Shown in pieces: positions 13,077 to 23,966 of a stretch of DNA of 64,000 bases. A program made the translations under genes and the position numbers. The notes beneath the pieces were generated by a model. The model saw nothing but the letters and a program-made list of their open reading frames with translations. It was not told the origin of the DNA and did not search any database. The DNA comes from Nemertoderma westbladi (lineage: Eukaryota > Xenacoelomorpha > Nemertodermatida > Nemertodermatidae), in contig JAUCBJ010006528.1 of assembly GCA_032718475.1 (NCBI GenBank), forward strand, positions 62,001 to 126,000, in the 5' to 3' direction. Position 1 is the first letter of the stretch; each line of letters begins with the position of its first letter.

Positions 13077-14340
13077 AACATATTCAGTCAATAGAAGATT
13101 ACAAGGTTATCACTTTTCTGTCGAAATTACAGTAAGGGGGACTTTCGAATCAATGACAATTAATCCCTCTCCCGTGGAAAATCAACGCAAATAACAGCTG
13201 ATTACTCGCAAAAATTAAAACTGTATCCTGTTCTATTGACTTTAGTTTATTGTTTTGGTTAAAATAACGTCCCACTGTAACTTGAGACGATTAATTCGCC
13301 TAAGATGTGATTTGCGTTCAGTTTCCTCCCTATCTCCGAAATTCTATTAAAATCATGACTTAGAGACTTCTGGGGAGAAGGGGAAGGAGAAGGGGATACT
13401 TTAAATAGGTTTATTAAACATTGTTTTAATGCTAAATAATGAAATAAAAATATCATATAGTAGCAATCGTATAATACCTTTTCAAAATTACACTGTATGT
13501 ATTGTATGTACGTAAAAGTAAACTATATGGGTAGACAGACCGACCGACAGTCAGACACCACATAAACAGTCTAATTGTAAATGTCGCTTATTGGCGACTG
13601 TAATAAATGGTTATTGGAAAAAATATTCTGCAGAAGCTACGGAGAGAGGGTGGGGGGAGGGTCCATTTTTTATTTTTTTAGGGGGGTGGGTGGGGGGAAT
13701 ATTTCAATACACCATATTATATGGTTAATATAATACTGTAGTAGTACTGTATTAATTGTTTCATAGCTCGTATTGCGATCTTTTAACCGGTAAAGAAAAT
13801 AATACGATTCTTGTTTCGTATAGATTCAGTGTGGTGGACTTAGTTGAAACTTGAAATCTAAAGGTGAAATCATATCAATTCGAAGTTCAAGAGAAATGGA
13901 CCCAGGCCAGGCCAGCACTGCACTGCTGGGAGATAAAGATAAAAAATATCATTTAGAATTGGCTACTGTATAATGTAGAAACAGATGGCCGTATTTAGTT
14001 ACCATAGGCATAAAGTCTAGGCCTATATATATTGCACTGATACATTGACAATGATTAATCATATAGAATTAGGTTCAAATCAATCAAAACTTATGATTTC
14101 ATTGACGAATTAGCTGCTAAAACAAATAGTTAATAATAATAGTTTGTTGTTTGTTGCAATATTCGGGTACGTTGCATATTAGTAGTATTGTACCTTTATC
14201 AAACATGTCGAAGGGGGAAGGGGGAATTGACCGCACTTCAAAAGTCAGGCAGTAATAACTGTTTAAACAGGGTTGCAATTCTGATGACTAACGCTGGATA
14301 AGTTATATATATTTTTTAATTGTGATTAAATCATAAATAT
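13077..14340. other. unique DNA with G-rich patches, no gene seen
   Basis: AT-rich single-copy sequence. G-rich patches lie near 13641-13655 and 13681-13698 (runs of 4-6 G separated by single T or A), and a gggggaaggggg run lies near 14213-14225. A gaccgaccgacag micro-repeat sits near 13540. The 65-codon minus-strand frame at 13259-13456 has no recognisable domain and is probably chance. Confidence 0.55.
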
Positions 14341-14346
14341 TGGAAG
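14341..14346 (+). repeat. candidate target-site duplication (3' side of LINE)
   Basis: The hexamer tggaag lies just outside the trinucleotide tail of the minus-strand LINE and recurs at the other end. Six bases is short, so a chance match is possible. Confidence 0.35.
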
Positions 14347-14387
14347 AATATGATGATGGAACGGCATGCTGCATTGCAGCTGCATTT

Positions 14388-14848
14388 TTAAGAATGCTGT
14401 GCCGGCTTATCGACAAAATTGCGCCGCCACAACTCCCTATCACCCATGACATTTGCTAGATCATCCGCATCTTCAAGGCCAGTGTCCTTTAAGATGCGTC
14501 TCAAGAAAGTCATGGGCTGTCCACCATGCTTATTCACTCCATGAGCTTGCCAAACTACAAGATTATGCACTGGCTGGTGCTCACGGCGAAAGCAATGTCC
14601 TGCAAAGCGGATGCGATTTTGTTCTAGTGTGAAGCTCGGGGGAACCAATGAGACACCTCCAATGTTATATAGTGTCTGGTTGGAGATGTGTGCATTGTAC
14701 TTGCCACAATGAACCCGGCGTAGTATTCTTGTGAATGTGCCATCCAGAGATTTGGTGTCCTCAGCAGTTAGAGCCCAGCATGGACTCCCATAGAGGAGTA
14801 CTGGAACTACTGCTGCTCTAAATAATCGGACCTTAAGTTTCCGATTAA
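14388..14848 (-). pseudogene. LINE ORF2 C-terminal region (thumb and tail)
   Basis: The frame is open from just below 14849 down to the stop at 14388. It contains RLFRAAVVPVLLYGSPCWAL, then a basic RILRRVHCGKYNA stretch, IRFAGHCFRREHQPVHN and a closing LWRRNFVDKPAQHS. These are typical of the region after the RT palm in APE-type LINEs. It joins directly to the RT fragment at 14849 with no sequence for the catalytic Y/FADD box between them. A 150-bp sister of its last part (14362-14511) lies at 62169-62318 and differs at five positions. Confidence 0.85.
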
Positions 14849-15178
14849 TTAAGCTTTAGGGGTAATCCTATATGTTCGTAGAACATAGTCAACCACAATA
14901 ATGAACAAGAATGGTGCAAGTGTGTCTCCTTGGAGGACGCCCCATAACACTTCAAATGGTTCTGTGTCACCATCAACAGTAGACACAAATGTTGTCAAAC
15001 CATCGTATACTGATCTGATTGCTGCAATAATTTCATCAGGAATCCCATATAATGAAAGTATGCTGAACATACGTGAGCGAGAGACTGAATCAAAGGCCTT
15101 GATGAAGTCAACAAAGATAACAGCCAGATGCCTGTCTTTCTTTTTTGATAACTCTTCAATTATCCTTCTAAGTGCCAA
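14849..15178 (-). pseudogene. LINE reverse transcriptase core fragment (motifs A and B only)
   Basis: This 109-residue frame starts inside the RT fingers (ALRRIIEELSKKKDRHLAVI). It shows motif A as FVDFIKAFDS (about residues 22-31) and motif B as GVLQGDTLAPFLFIIVVDYVLR (about residues 83-104). It then stops at ITPKA, well before the catalytic YADD of motif C. The upstream end abuts a ten-base direct repeat, ctaagtgcca, at 15168-15177 and 15180-15189, exactly where the preceding RT motifs are missing. The product could not be an active polymerase. Motif assignment is by family knowledge of non-LTR RTs. Confidence 0.88.
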
Positions 15179-15179
15179 A

Positions 15180-15704
15180 CTAAGTGCCAGTGTCTACTAT
15201 GATGGGATAGATGAGCTTTAAACACTCAGGTATTTTAAAGACCTCAGGGGGAACACCATCTACTCCACTGGCACGATTGGTCTTAATTCTCTTTGCAGCA
15301 GTCTTCCCTTCTGCAAAGGAGATATCGCCAATGGGAATATCTGGGAGTACAGACTCAGACACTTTTACTTCTATAAAGTTATCAGGCAATACCCTGTCAT
15401 TATTGAGGAGCTTTTCAAAGTGGGCCTTCAAACCATTGAGGCGATCGGCAGGTGATTCAGCCTTAACCTTGGTGGTTGGTTGGCTTTTCCGACCAGTAAG
15501 CAAGTTGATCGATTTCCATGCCTGGGATGATTGCCTGCTGTCGTCAGCATCATTGATGGCATCAACCTGTTGGTTTATTAGCTCCTGTAGTTTAACAGAG
15601 TACTGCCCGTTCAGGGACCTAGATGCAGCCTTAACTGCATTCTTGGCCGCTGTAGTCTGTTTGAGCGCGACTCTTTCTGCGCCTTTTATAGGTAATTTCG
15701 GCAC
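15180..15704 (-). pseudogene. LINE ORF2 linker and N-terminal RT region
   Basis: A 174-residue open frame. The first half is a charged, Ala/Lys-rich linker. It is followed by PADRLNGLKAHFEKLLN and AAKRIKTNRASGVDGVPPEV (about residues 107-155), the classic segment before the RT domain in which a conserved GxDGxxxE precedes motif 0. It ends within ECLKLIYPIIVDTGT by a stop at the deletion junction. The expected fingers segment (the usual NYRGI and RPNQ-type motifs) is absent between here and 15178. The overlapping plus-strand frames at 14901-15221 and 15211-15786 are antisense shadows. Confidence 0.85.
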
Positions 15705-15979
15705 TTCTGAATTTTGTTGTCAGTCCAGGGGGCCCTTTTCCTGTTTCGAGGGTATACAGGAACTGTTTCTGCAGCTGCTAACTTAACTGCTTCTGTGAAG
15801 GCAGTATAGCCCTCACAGTAATCTGCCGCCTCAGAGGCAAGAGCCTCATACCTGTTGCTCAGCTGTAATGTGAAGCGGGATCTCACACTTGGCTGTTGGA
15901 ACAGAGAGGACCAGTCATGCCGCGGCAAGGCAGATTTCGTTGTTCTGCTAGCACGCAGACTAAGTCTTGCCTTGGCCAC
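15686..15979 (-). pseudogene. LINE ORF2 region between endonuclease and RT
   Basis: A 97-residue frame that continues from the endonuclease. It opens with VAKARLSLRASRTTKSALPR, passes RFTLQLSNRYEAL, and ends in RKRAPWTDNKIQKCRN, with PWTDN resembling the PW-containing boundary before the RT in LINEs of this type. It is out of frame with the next segment (15180-15704), so a frameshift lies near 15690-15705. The sequence otherwise looks little degraded. Confidence 0.8.
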
Positions 15980-16500
15980 AATAACGCGGTGATCACTGGA
16001 GAAGGGTCGAAGTGTAAATGCATTACAGTCTTGTATAGACTATGGTCTATCTATGTATAGAATATGGTCTATCTGGGACTTGTGACCACTGGGTCCACTA
16101 TGAGTCCATAGCGTTCCAGTTTGCTTCTTGAACTGGGTTCCAGCCGAAAACAATCCATTTCCAGAGATAAAATCCTGAAGATGGATGGAATTTCGGTTAA
16201 CACTATTGCTATAGGCCCAGGGCGATGTAGGTGATTGATGCAGACTTGCATTAAAGTCTCCCAGGAATGGTAAGAATGCATGCTGCTGATCCACTCCATC
16301 AGTAGCTGCTTGTAGATTGTGGTGGAAATTTTCCACCTCCTCTACAGGGGCAACACTAGTTGGCAACACTAGTTCCTTAGGGAACTTCTTAGCCAGTCTT
16401 CCAGAACAACTGAGAAGTGGCAACGGGCATCGTGGCATGATATGCGGTTAGAGATTTGCCGATTTAGCTCTCGGGACAAATACCACACCCTGGTTTGCCA
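15980..16500 (-). pseudogene. LINE apurinic-type endonuclease, frameshifted
   Basis: The frame from 16438 contains GDFNA near 16247-16261 and SQIDHIL near 16058-16078. The terminal catalytic SSDHR is encoded near 15987-16001, so the C-terminal half of an exonuclease/endonuclease/phosphatase fold is present. An in-frame TAG follows DRP near 16047, at a 12-base direct repeat (tatggtctatct at 16041 and 16063). The more N-terminal part (ISCHDARCHFSVV) sits in another frame near 16390-16450, so there is also a frameshift. A 13-base tandem duplication around cacactagtt-type sequence (about 16350-16375) lies close by. The first catalytic motifs of the domain are not visible. Confidence 0.8.
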
Positions 16501-16933
16501 TTCCACAGGGTGGGTGTCGCAATAGAGTCAGATATGAGGCCCATCACCCATATCTACTCTGGCGCACATGACCCACCATTGGCTGTTGCAGCTCATCTGC
16601 TGGGTCATGCCCTGTACCCTTTCTGCCAGGTGCAGGTCGCAGTGAAGTGCTCTAAGAGTGGACATGAGAACACTCTACTCCTGACCAGCCATTGGTAGAT
16701 CACCATCTGCCTGATCAGGCCATATACCCCTGCAGCCAAGTATATGGGTCCTTAATCCAGGACCAAGGGCGTCCTTATCCCAGAACGAAGGGTGTCCTAG
16801 TTACAGGACCAGATTTGCCCTAGTAAGAGGGTGTATGCAGCTACGGGTGGCACCTCCTTTATGCTGCATGGAGGTGGCAAGTTTTCTTGATCAATGACCT
16901 ACCTGACCTGACCTGACCTGACCAAACCTGACC
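16501..16933 (-). other. probable LINE 5' region with CCTGA repeats
   Basis: Noncoding sequence upstream of the endonuclease on the minus strand. At its far end (about 16899-16933) the plus strand reads as repeated cctga units, giving overlapping aggtca on the minus strand, the strand of the element. This is likely the 5' UTR or promoter of the LINE. The 67-codon plus-strand frame at 16495-16698 has no domain and runs antisense to the element. Confidence 0.5.
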
Positions 16934-16939
16934 TGGAAG
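16934..16939 (+). repeat. candidate target-site duplication (5' side of LINE)
   Basis: The hexamer tggaag directly adjoins the CCTGA-repeat 5' end of the LINE and matches 14341-14346. If this is real, the element inserted with its 5' end complete and the deletions came before or after that event. Confidence 0.35.
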
Positions 16940-17378
16940 TAAGATAGGTTTAAAGAATTGACTATACAATTTGTATACTTTCGTATTGGGCCCTAAACTT
17001 TTGCATGCAAGCTCAGAATTAAATTATCTTTCGAATGATATATTACACTAAAGTACATGTCTGGTAGTTTTGGCTGGCCAGGGGGGGGGGGGATCATTAT
17101 GGAACATCCGGTATATATTTTTTACACCACAATTGTTATGTTCTTCTGAAACAATAATACACATAAACTCATACAACCTTACCATCGTGTAGGTTATTAA
17201 ATACAGCAATCTACCTCATTTATTAACCTGATATGGTACAATACAGCGCAGGTTCAACCCTCTATAACATCCTTCCTAATTGTTCCTCCTTCTGACCAGG
17301 TGCCTTATTATATTACTGTGTTATAATTTTCTATTACAGTATAATAAAGGCTAAAGGGGCCGAAATTTGATATTATTC
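16940..17378. other. unique spacer between two LINEs
   Basis: AT-rich spacer with a 12-base G run at 17081-17092 and no coding signal. It separates the 5' end of the first LINE from the 3' end of the second. Confidence 0.55.
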
Positions 17379-17730
17379 ATAATAATAATAATATATTTAT
17401 ACAGCTCCTTTCTGCCCAGACCTTTCTGTACCACATATATATTTATAAAAATAAATAAAATTTATCAACAATTTCAGTAAAAACAACTAAAAAAGAAAAT
17501 CACTACTAAAAAACAACTCGTCTAAAATACAATTAGATTAAAAATGCACTAGGCCTATACAAATACAAATACACATTAAAAATTATTATTCTATAATAAA
17601 ATTAGCAATATTCCTGTGTAAAAAGTGTGTTTTCAGTCGGGATTTAAATAAAGTCAGTGTTTCAGCGTGCCATACATCTCTGGGGAGGGAGTTCCAGATA
17701 GTCGGAGCAGCGATCGAGAAAGCAGGGGTC
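17379..17730 (-). mobile_element. 3' end of a CR1/L2-like LINE: RT C-terminus plus 3' UTR
   Basis: On the minus strand the frame reads PAFSIAAPTIWNSLPRDV, then HAETLTLFKSRLKTHFLH, and stops at 17586-17588. This is the hallmark C-terminus of CR1/L2-group and related LINE ORF2 proteins (FSVAAPxLWNSLPxxIR...FKxxLKTHLF). About 190 bp of AT-rich 3' UTR follow, then agctgtataaata and a short (ATT)n run at 17379-17392, resembling the common ...GCTATATAAAT-(ATT)n ending of such elements. The coding part runs without interruption into the first unit of the 68-bp array, so the array lies within this ORF. Confidence 0.82.
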
Positions 17731-20700
17731 CAGCGTGGCGTACATCTCTGGGGAGGGAGTTCCAGCTAGTCGGAGCAGCGATCGAGAAAGCAGGGGTCCA
17801 GCGTGGCGTACATCTCTGGGGAGGGAGTTCCAGCTAGTCGGAGCAGCGATCGAGAAAGCAGGGGTCCAGCGTGGCGTACATCTCTGGGGGGGGGGGGGGG
17901 GGGGGGGGAGTTCCAGCTAGTCGGAGCAGCATTCGAGAAAGCAGTGGTCCAGTGTGGCGTGCATCTCTGGGGAGGGAGTTTCAGATAGTCGGAGCAGCGA
18001 TCGGGAAAGCAGGGGTCCAGCAGCGCGGCTTACATCTCTGTGGAGGGAGTTCCAGCTAGTCGGAGCAGCGATCGATAAAGCAGGGGTCCAGCGTGGCGTA
18101 CATCTCTGGGGAGGGAGTTCCAGATAGTCGGAGCAGCGATCGAGACAGCAGGGGTCCAGCAGCGTGGCTTACATCTCTGTGCAAGGAGTTCCAGCTAGTT
18201 GGAGCAGCGATCGAGAAAGCAGGGGTCAAGCGTGGCGTACATCTCTGGGGAGGGAGTTCCAGCTAGTCGGAGCAGCGTTCGAGAAAGCAGTGGTCCAGTG
18301 TGGCGTGCATCTCTGGGGAGGGAGTTCCAGATAGTCGGAGCAGCGATTGGGAAAGCAGGGGTCCAGCAGCGTGGCTTACATCTCTGTGGAGGGAGTTCCA
18401 GCTAGTCGGAGCAGCGATTGAGAAAGCAGGGGTCCAGCAGCTCGGCGTATATCTCTGTGGAGGGAGTTCCAGCTAGTCGGAGCAGCGATCGAGAAAGCAG
18501 GGGTCCAGCAGCGTGGCTTAAATCTCTGTGGAGGGAGTTCCAGCTAGTCGGAGCAGGGATCGAGAAAGCAGGGGTCCAGCGTGGCGTACATCTCTGGGGA
18601 GGGAGTTCCAGATAGTCGGAGCAGCGATCGAGACAGCAGGGGTCCAGCGTGGCGTACATCTCTGTGGAGGGAGTTCCAGCTAGTCGGAGCAGCGATCGAG
18701 AAAGCAGGGGTCCAGCGTGGCGTATATCTCTGGGGAGGGAGTTCCAGATAGTCGGAGCAGCGATCGGGAAAGCAGGGGTCCAGTGTGGCGTACATCTCTG
18801 TGGAGGGAGTTCCAGATAGTCGGACCAACGATCGGGAAAGCAGGGGTGCAGCAGCGTGGCTTACATCTCTGTGGAGGGAGTTCCAGCTAGTCGGAGCAGT
18901 GATCGAGAAAGCAGGGGTCCAGCATGGCGTATATCTCTGGAGAGGGAGTTCCATCTAGTCGGAGCAGCGATCGAGAAAGCAGGGGTGCAGCAGCGTGGCT
19001 TACATCTCTGTGGAGGGAGTTCCAGCTAGTCGGAGCAGCGATCGAGAAAGCAGGGGTCCAGCAGCGTGGCTTACATCTCTGGGGAGGGAGTTCCAGATAG
19101 TCGGAGCAGCGATCGAGAAAGCAGGGGTCCAGCAGCGTGGCTTACATCTCTGGGGAGGGAGTTCCAGATAGTCGGAGCAGCGATCGAGAAAGCAGGGGTC
19201 CAGCAGCGTGGCTTACATCTCTGTGGAGGAAGTTCCAGATAGTCGGAGCAGCGATCGAGAAAGCAGGGGTCCAGCGTGGCGTACATCTCTGGGGAGGGAG
19301 TTCCAGCTAGTCGGAGCAGCGATCGAGAATGCAGGGGTCCAGCGTGGCGTACATCTCTGGGGGGGGGGGGGAGTTCCAGCTAGTCGGAGCAGCATTCGAG
19401 AAAGCAGTGGTCCAGTGTGGCGTGCATCTCTGGGGAGGGAGTTCCAGATAGTCGGAGCAGCGATCGGGAAAGCAGGGGTCCAGCAGCGCGGCTTACATCT
19501 CTGTGGAGGGAGTTCCAGCTAGTCGGAGCAGCGATCGAGAAAGCAGGGGTCCAGCAGCGTGCCATACATCTATGGGGAGGGAGTTCCAGCTAGTCGGAGC
19601 AGCGATCGAGAAAGCAGGGGTCCAGCGTGGCGTACATCTCTGGGGAGGGAGTTCCAGATAGTCGGAGCAGCGATCGAGACAGCAGGGGTCCAGCAGCGTG
19701 GCTTACATCTCTGTGGAAGGAGTTCCAGCTAGTTGGAGCAGCGATCGAGAAAGCAGGGGTCCAGCGTGGCGTTCATCTCTGGGGAGGGAGTTCCAGCTAG
19801 TCGGAGCAGCATTCGAGAAAGCAGTGGTCCAGTGTGGCGTGCATCTCTGGGGAGGGAGTTCCAGATAGTCGGAGCAGCGATTGGGAAAGCAGGGGTCCAG
19901 CAGCGTGGCTTACATCTCTGTGGAGGGAGTTCCAGCTAGTCGGAGCAGCGATTGAGAAAGCAGGGGTCCAGCAGCTCGGCGTATATCTCTGTGGAGGGAG
20001 TTCCAGCTAGTCGGAGCAGCGATCGAGAAAGCAGGGGTCCAGCGTGGCGTACATCTCTGGGGAGGGAGTTCCAGATAGTCGGAGCAGCGATCGAGACAGC
20101 AGGGGTCCAGCAGCGTGGCTTAAATCTCTGTGGAGGGAGTTCCAGCTAGTCGGAGCAGCGATCGAGAAAGCAGGGGTCCAGCGTGGCGTATATCTCTGGG
20201 GAGGGAGTTCCAGCTAGTCAGAGCAGCGATCGAGAAAGCAGGGGTCCAGCGTGGCGTATATCTCTGGGGAGGGAGTTCCAGATAGTCGGAGCAGCGATCG
20301 GGAAAGCAGGGGTCCAGTGTGGCGTACATCTCTGTGGAGGGAGTTCCAGATAGTCGGACCAACGATCGGGAAAGCAGGGGTGCAGCAGCGTGGCTTACAT
20401 CTCTGTGGAGGGAGTTCCAGCTAGTCGGAGCAGTGATCGAGAAAGCAGGGGTCCAGCATGGCGTATATCTCTGGAGAGGGAGTTCCAGCTAGTCGGAGCA
20501 GCGATCGAGAAAGCAGGGGTGCAGCAGCGTGGCTTACATCTCTGTGGAGGGAGTTCCAGCTAGTCGGAGCAGCGATCGAGAAAGCAGGGGTCCAGCAGCG
20601 TGGCTTACATCTCTGTGGAGGGAGTTCCAGATAGTCGGAGCAGCGATCGAGAAAGCAGGGGTGCAGCAGCGTGGCTTACATCTCTGTGGAGGGAGTTCCA

Positions 20701-23700
20701 GATAGTCGGAGCAGCGATCGAGAAAGCAGGGGTCCAGCGTGGCGTACATCTCTGTGGAGGGAGTTCCAACTAGTCGGAGCAGCGATCGAGAAAGCAGGGG
20801 TCCAGCATGGCGTATATCTCTGGAGAGGGAGTTCCAGCTAGTCGGAGCAGCGATCGAGAAAGCAGGGGTGCAGCAGCGTGGCTTACATCTCTGGGGAGGG
20901 AGTTCCAGATAGTCAGAGCAGCAATCGGGAAAGCAGGGGTCCAGTGTGGCGTACATCTCTGTGGAGGGAGTTCCAGATAGTCGGAGCAGCGATCGGGAAA
21001 GCAGGGGTCCAGCAGCGCGGCTTACATCTCTGTGGAGGGAGTTCCAGCTAGTCGGAGCAGCGATCGAGAAAGCAGGGGTCCAGCAGCGTGCCATACATCT
21101 ATGGGGAGGGAGTTCCAGCTAGTCGGAGCAGCAATCGAGAAAGCAGGGGTCCAGCGTGGCGTACATCTCTGGGGAGGGAGTTCCAGATAGTCGGAGCAGC
21201 GATCGAGACAGCAGGGGTCCAGCAGCGTGGCTTACATCTCTGTGGAAGGAGTTCCAGCTAGTTGGAGCAGCGATCGAGAAAGCAGGGGTCCAGCGTGGCG
21301 TACATCTCTGGGGAGGGAGTTCCAGCTAGTCGGAGCAGCGTTCGAGAAAGCAGTGGTCCAGTGTGGCGTGCATCTCTGGGGAGGGAGTTCCAGATAGTCG
21401 GAGCAGCGATTGGGAAAGCAGGGGTCCAGCAGCGTGGCTTACATCTCTGTGGAGGGAGTTCCAGCTAGTCGGAGCAGCGATTGAGAAAGCAGGGGTCCAG
21501 CAGCTCGGCGTATATCTCTGTGGAGGGAGTTCCAGCTAGTCGGAGCAGCGATCGAGAAAGCAGGGGTCCAGCGTGGCGTACATCTCTGGGGAGGGAGTTC
21601 CAGATAGTCGGAGCAGCGATCGAGACAGCAGGGGTCCAGCAGCGTGGCTTAAATCTCTGTGGAGGGAGTTCCAGCTAGTCGGAGCAGCGATCGAGAAAGC
21701 AGGGGTCCAGCGTGGCGTATATCTCTGGGGAGGGAGTTCCAGCTAGTCAGAGCAGCGATCGAGAAAGCAGGGGTCCAGCGTGGCGTATATCTCTGGGGAG
21801 GGAGTTCCAGATAGTCGGAGCAGCGATCGGGAAAGCAGGGGTCCAGTGTGGCGTACATCTCTGTGGAGGGAGTTCCAGATAGTCGGACCAACGATCGGGA
21901 AAGCAGGGGTGCAGCAGCGTGGCTTACATCTCTGTGGAGGGAGTTCCAGCTAGTCGGAGCAGTGATCGAGAAAGCAGGGGTCCAGCATGGCGTATATCTC
22001 TGGAGAGGGAGTTCCAGCTAGTCGGAGCAGCGATCGAGAAAGCAGGGGTGCAGCAGCGTGGCTTACATCTCTGTGGAGGGAGTTCCAGCTAGTCGGAGCA
22101 GCGATCGAGAAAGCAGGGGTCCAGCAGCGTGGCTTACATCTCTGTGGAGGGAGTTCCAGATAGTCGGAGCAGCGATCGAGAAAGCAGGGGTGCAGCAGCG
22201 TGGCTTACATCTCTGTGGAGGGAGTTCCAGATAGTCGGAGCAGCGATCGAGAAAGCAGGGGTCCAGCGTGGCGTACATCTCTGTGGAGGGAGTTCCAACT
22301 AGTCGGAGCAGCGATCGAGAAAGCAGGGGTCCAGCATGGCGTATATCTCTGGAGAGGGAGTTCCAGCTAGTCGGAGCAGCGATCGAGAAAGCAGGGGTGC
22401 AGCAGCGTGGCTTACATCTCTGGGGAGGGAGTTCCAGATAGTCAGAGCAGCAATCGGGAAAGCAGGGGTCCAGTGTGGCGTACATCTCTGTGGAGGGAGT
22501 TCCAGATAGTCGGAGCAGCGATCGGGAAAGCAGGGGTCCAGTGTGGCGTACATCTCTGGGGAGGGAGTTCCAGATAGTCGGAGCAGCAATCGGGAAAGCA
22601 GGGGTCCAGTGTGGCGTACATCTCTGTGGAGGGAGTTCCAGATAGTCGGAGCAGCGATCGAGAAAGCAGGGGTCCAGTGTGGCGTACATCTCTGGGGAGG
22701 GAGTTCCAGATAGTCGGAGCAGCGATCAAGAAAGCAGGGGTCCAGCGTGGCTTATATCTCTGGGGAGGGAGTTCCAGATAGTCGGAGCAGCAATCGGGAA
22801 AGCAGGGGTCCAGTGTGGCTTATATCTCTGGGGAGGGAGTTCCAGATAGTCGGAGCAGCGATCGAGAAAGCAGGGGTCCAGCGTGGCGTACATCTCTGGG
22901 GAGGGAGTTCCAGCTAGTCGGAGCAGCGATCGAGAAGGCAGGGGTGCAGCAGCGTGGCTTACATCTCTGGGGAGGGAGTTCCAGATAGTCGGAGCAGCAA
23001 TCGGGAAAGCAGGGGTCCAGTGTGGCGTACATCTCTGGGGAGGGAGTTCCAGCTAGTCGGAGCAGCGATCGAGAAAGCAGGGGTGCAGCAGCGTGGCTTA
23101 CATCTCTGTGGAGGGAGTTCCAGATAGTCGGAGCAGCGATCGAGAAAGCAGGGGTCCAGTGTGGCGTACATCTCTGGGGAGGGAGTTCCAGATAGTCGGA
23201 GCAGCGATCAAGAAAGCAGGGGTCCAGCGTGGCTTATATCTCTGGGGAGGGAGTTCCAGATAGTCGGAGCAGCAATCGGGAAAGCAGGGGTCCAGCGTGG
23301 CGTACATCTTTGGGGAGGGAGTTCCAGCTAGTCGGAGCAGCGATCGAGAAATCAGGGGTCCAGCGTGGCGTACATCTCTGTGGAGGGAGTTCCAGATAGT
23401 CGGAGCAGCGATCGGGAAAGCAGGGGTCCAGCGTGGCGTACATCTCTGGGGAGGGAGTTCCAGATAGTCGGAGCAGCAATCGGGAAAGCAGGGGTCCAGT
23501 GTGGCGTACATCTCTGTGGAGGGAGTTCCAGATAGTCGGAGCAGCGATCGGGAAAGCAGGGGTCCAGCGTGGCGTACATCTCTGGGGAGGGAGTTCCAGC
23601 TAGTCGGAGCAGCGATCGAGAAATCAGGGGTCCAGCGTGGCGTACATCTCTGTGGAGGGAGTTCCAGATAGTCGGAGCAGCGATCGGGAAAGCAGGGGTC

Positions 23701-23966
23701 CAGCGTGGCGTACATCTCTGGGGAGGGAGTTCCAGCTAGTCGGAGCAGCGATCGAGAAATCAGGGGTCCAGCGTGGCGTACATCTCTGTGGAGGGAGTTC
23801 CAGATAGTCGGAGCAGCGATCGAGAAAGCAGGGGTCCAGCGTGGCGTACATCTCTGTGGAGGGAGTTCCAGATAGTCGGAGCAGCGATCGAGAAAGCAGG
23901 GGTCCAGCGTGGCGTACATCTCTGGGGAGGGAGTTCCAGATAGTCGGAGCAGCAATCGAGAAAGCA
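17670..23966 (-). repeat. 68/71-bp minisatellite derived from LINE ORF2, about 6.3 kb
   Basis: About 90 head-to-tail units; on the plus strand each runs from gggagttccagctagtcgga through agcagcgatcgagaaagcag to tacatctctggg. The basic period is 68 bp; a 71-bp form has an extra cag in ggtccagcagcgtgg. On the minus strand each unit encodes FSIAAPTSWNSLPRDVRHAG, the RT C-terminal motif of the LINE whose tail adjoins at 17730 and whose upstream part adjoins at 23966. Both periods are 2 modulo 3, so three units make one frame cycle. This yields many long but meaningless frames (for example 23098-23976). Two units carry G runs instead of ggggaggg (about 23 G near 17886 and 13 G near 19359). Confidence 0.95.
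19440..22497 (+). repeat. 1529-bp higher-order repeat, two tandem copies
   Basis: Copy 1 spans about 19440-20968 and copy 2 about 20969-22497. Rare variants recur at exactly 1529 bp: gccatacatctatgg at 19561 and 21090, cggaccaacg at 20355 and 21884, and cagcagcgcgg at 19481 and 21010. The cggaccaacg variant also occurs at 18821, so the block before 19440 is an older, slightly shorter relative. Confidence 0.85.

Larger units (their letters stand above)
14349..16933 (-). mobile_element. LINE (APE-endonuclease + RT), internally deleted, both ends kept
   Basis: Read on the minus strand, this holds in order: a noncoding 5' region with AGGTCA-type repeats, an apurinic-type endonuclease (GDFNA, SQIDHIL, SSDHR), a linker, RT pieces with VDFIKAFDS and LQGDTLAPFLF, and a C-terminal tail with LLYGSPCWALT and RFAGHCFRR. 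The 3' end is noncoding and finishes in atcatcat. At about 2.6 kb it is shorter than a full element because at least two blocks of RT are missing. The hexamer tggaag stands outside each end (14341-14346 and 16934-16939) and may be the target-site duplication. The clade is not certain; the protein pattern is like RTE/CR1-group elements. The element is not functional as read: it has frameshifts, an in-frame stop and no YADD box. Confidence 0.85.

Noticed and set aside
14901-15786. Plus-strand frames of 106 and 191 codons
   Set aside because: They lie antisense to the LINE RT and linker, whose motifs are clear on the minus strand.
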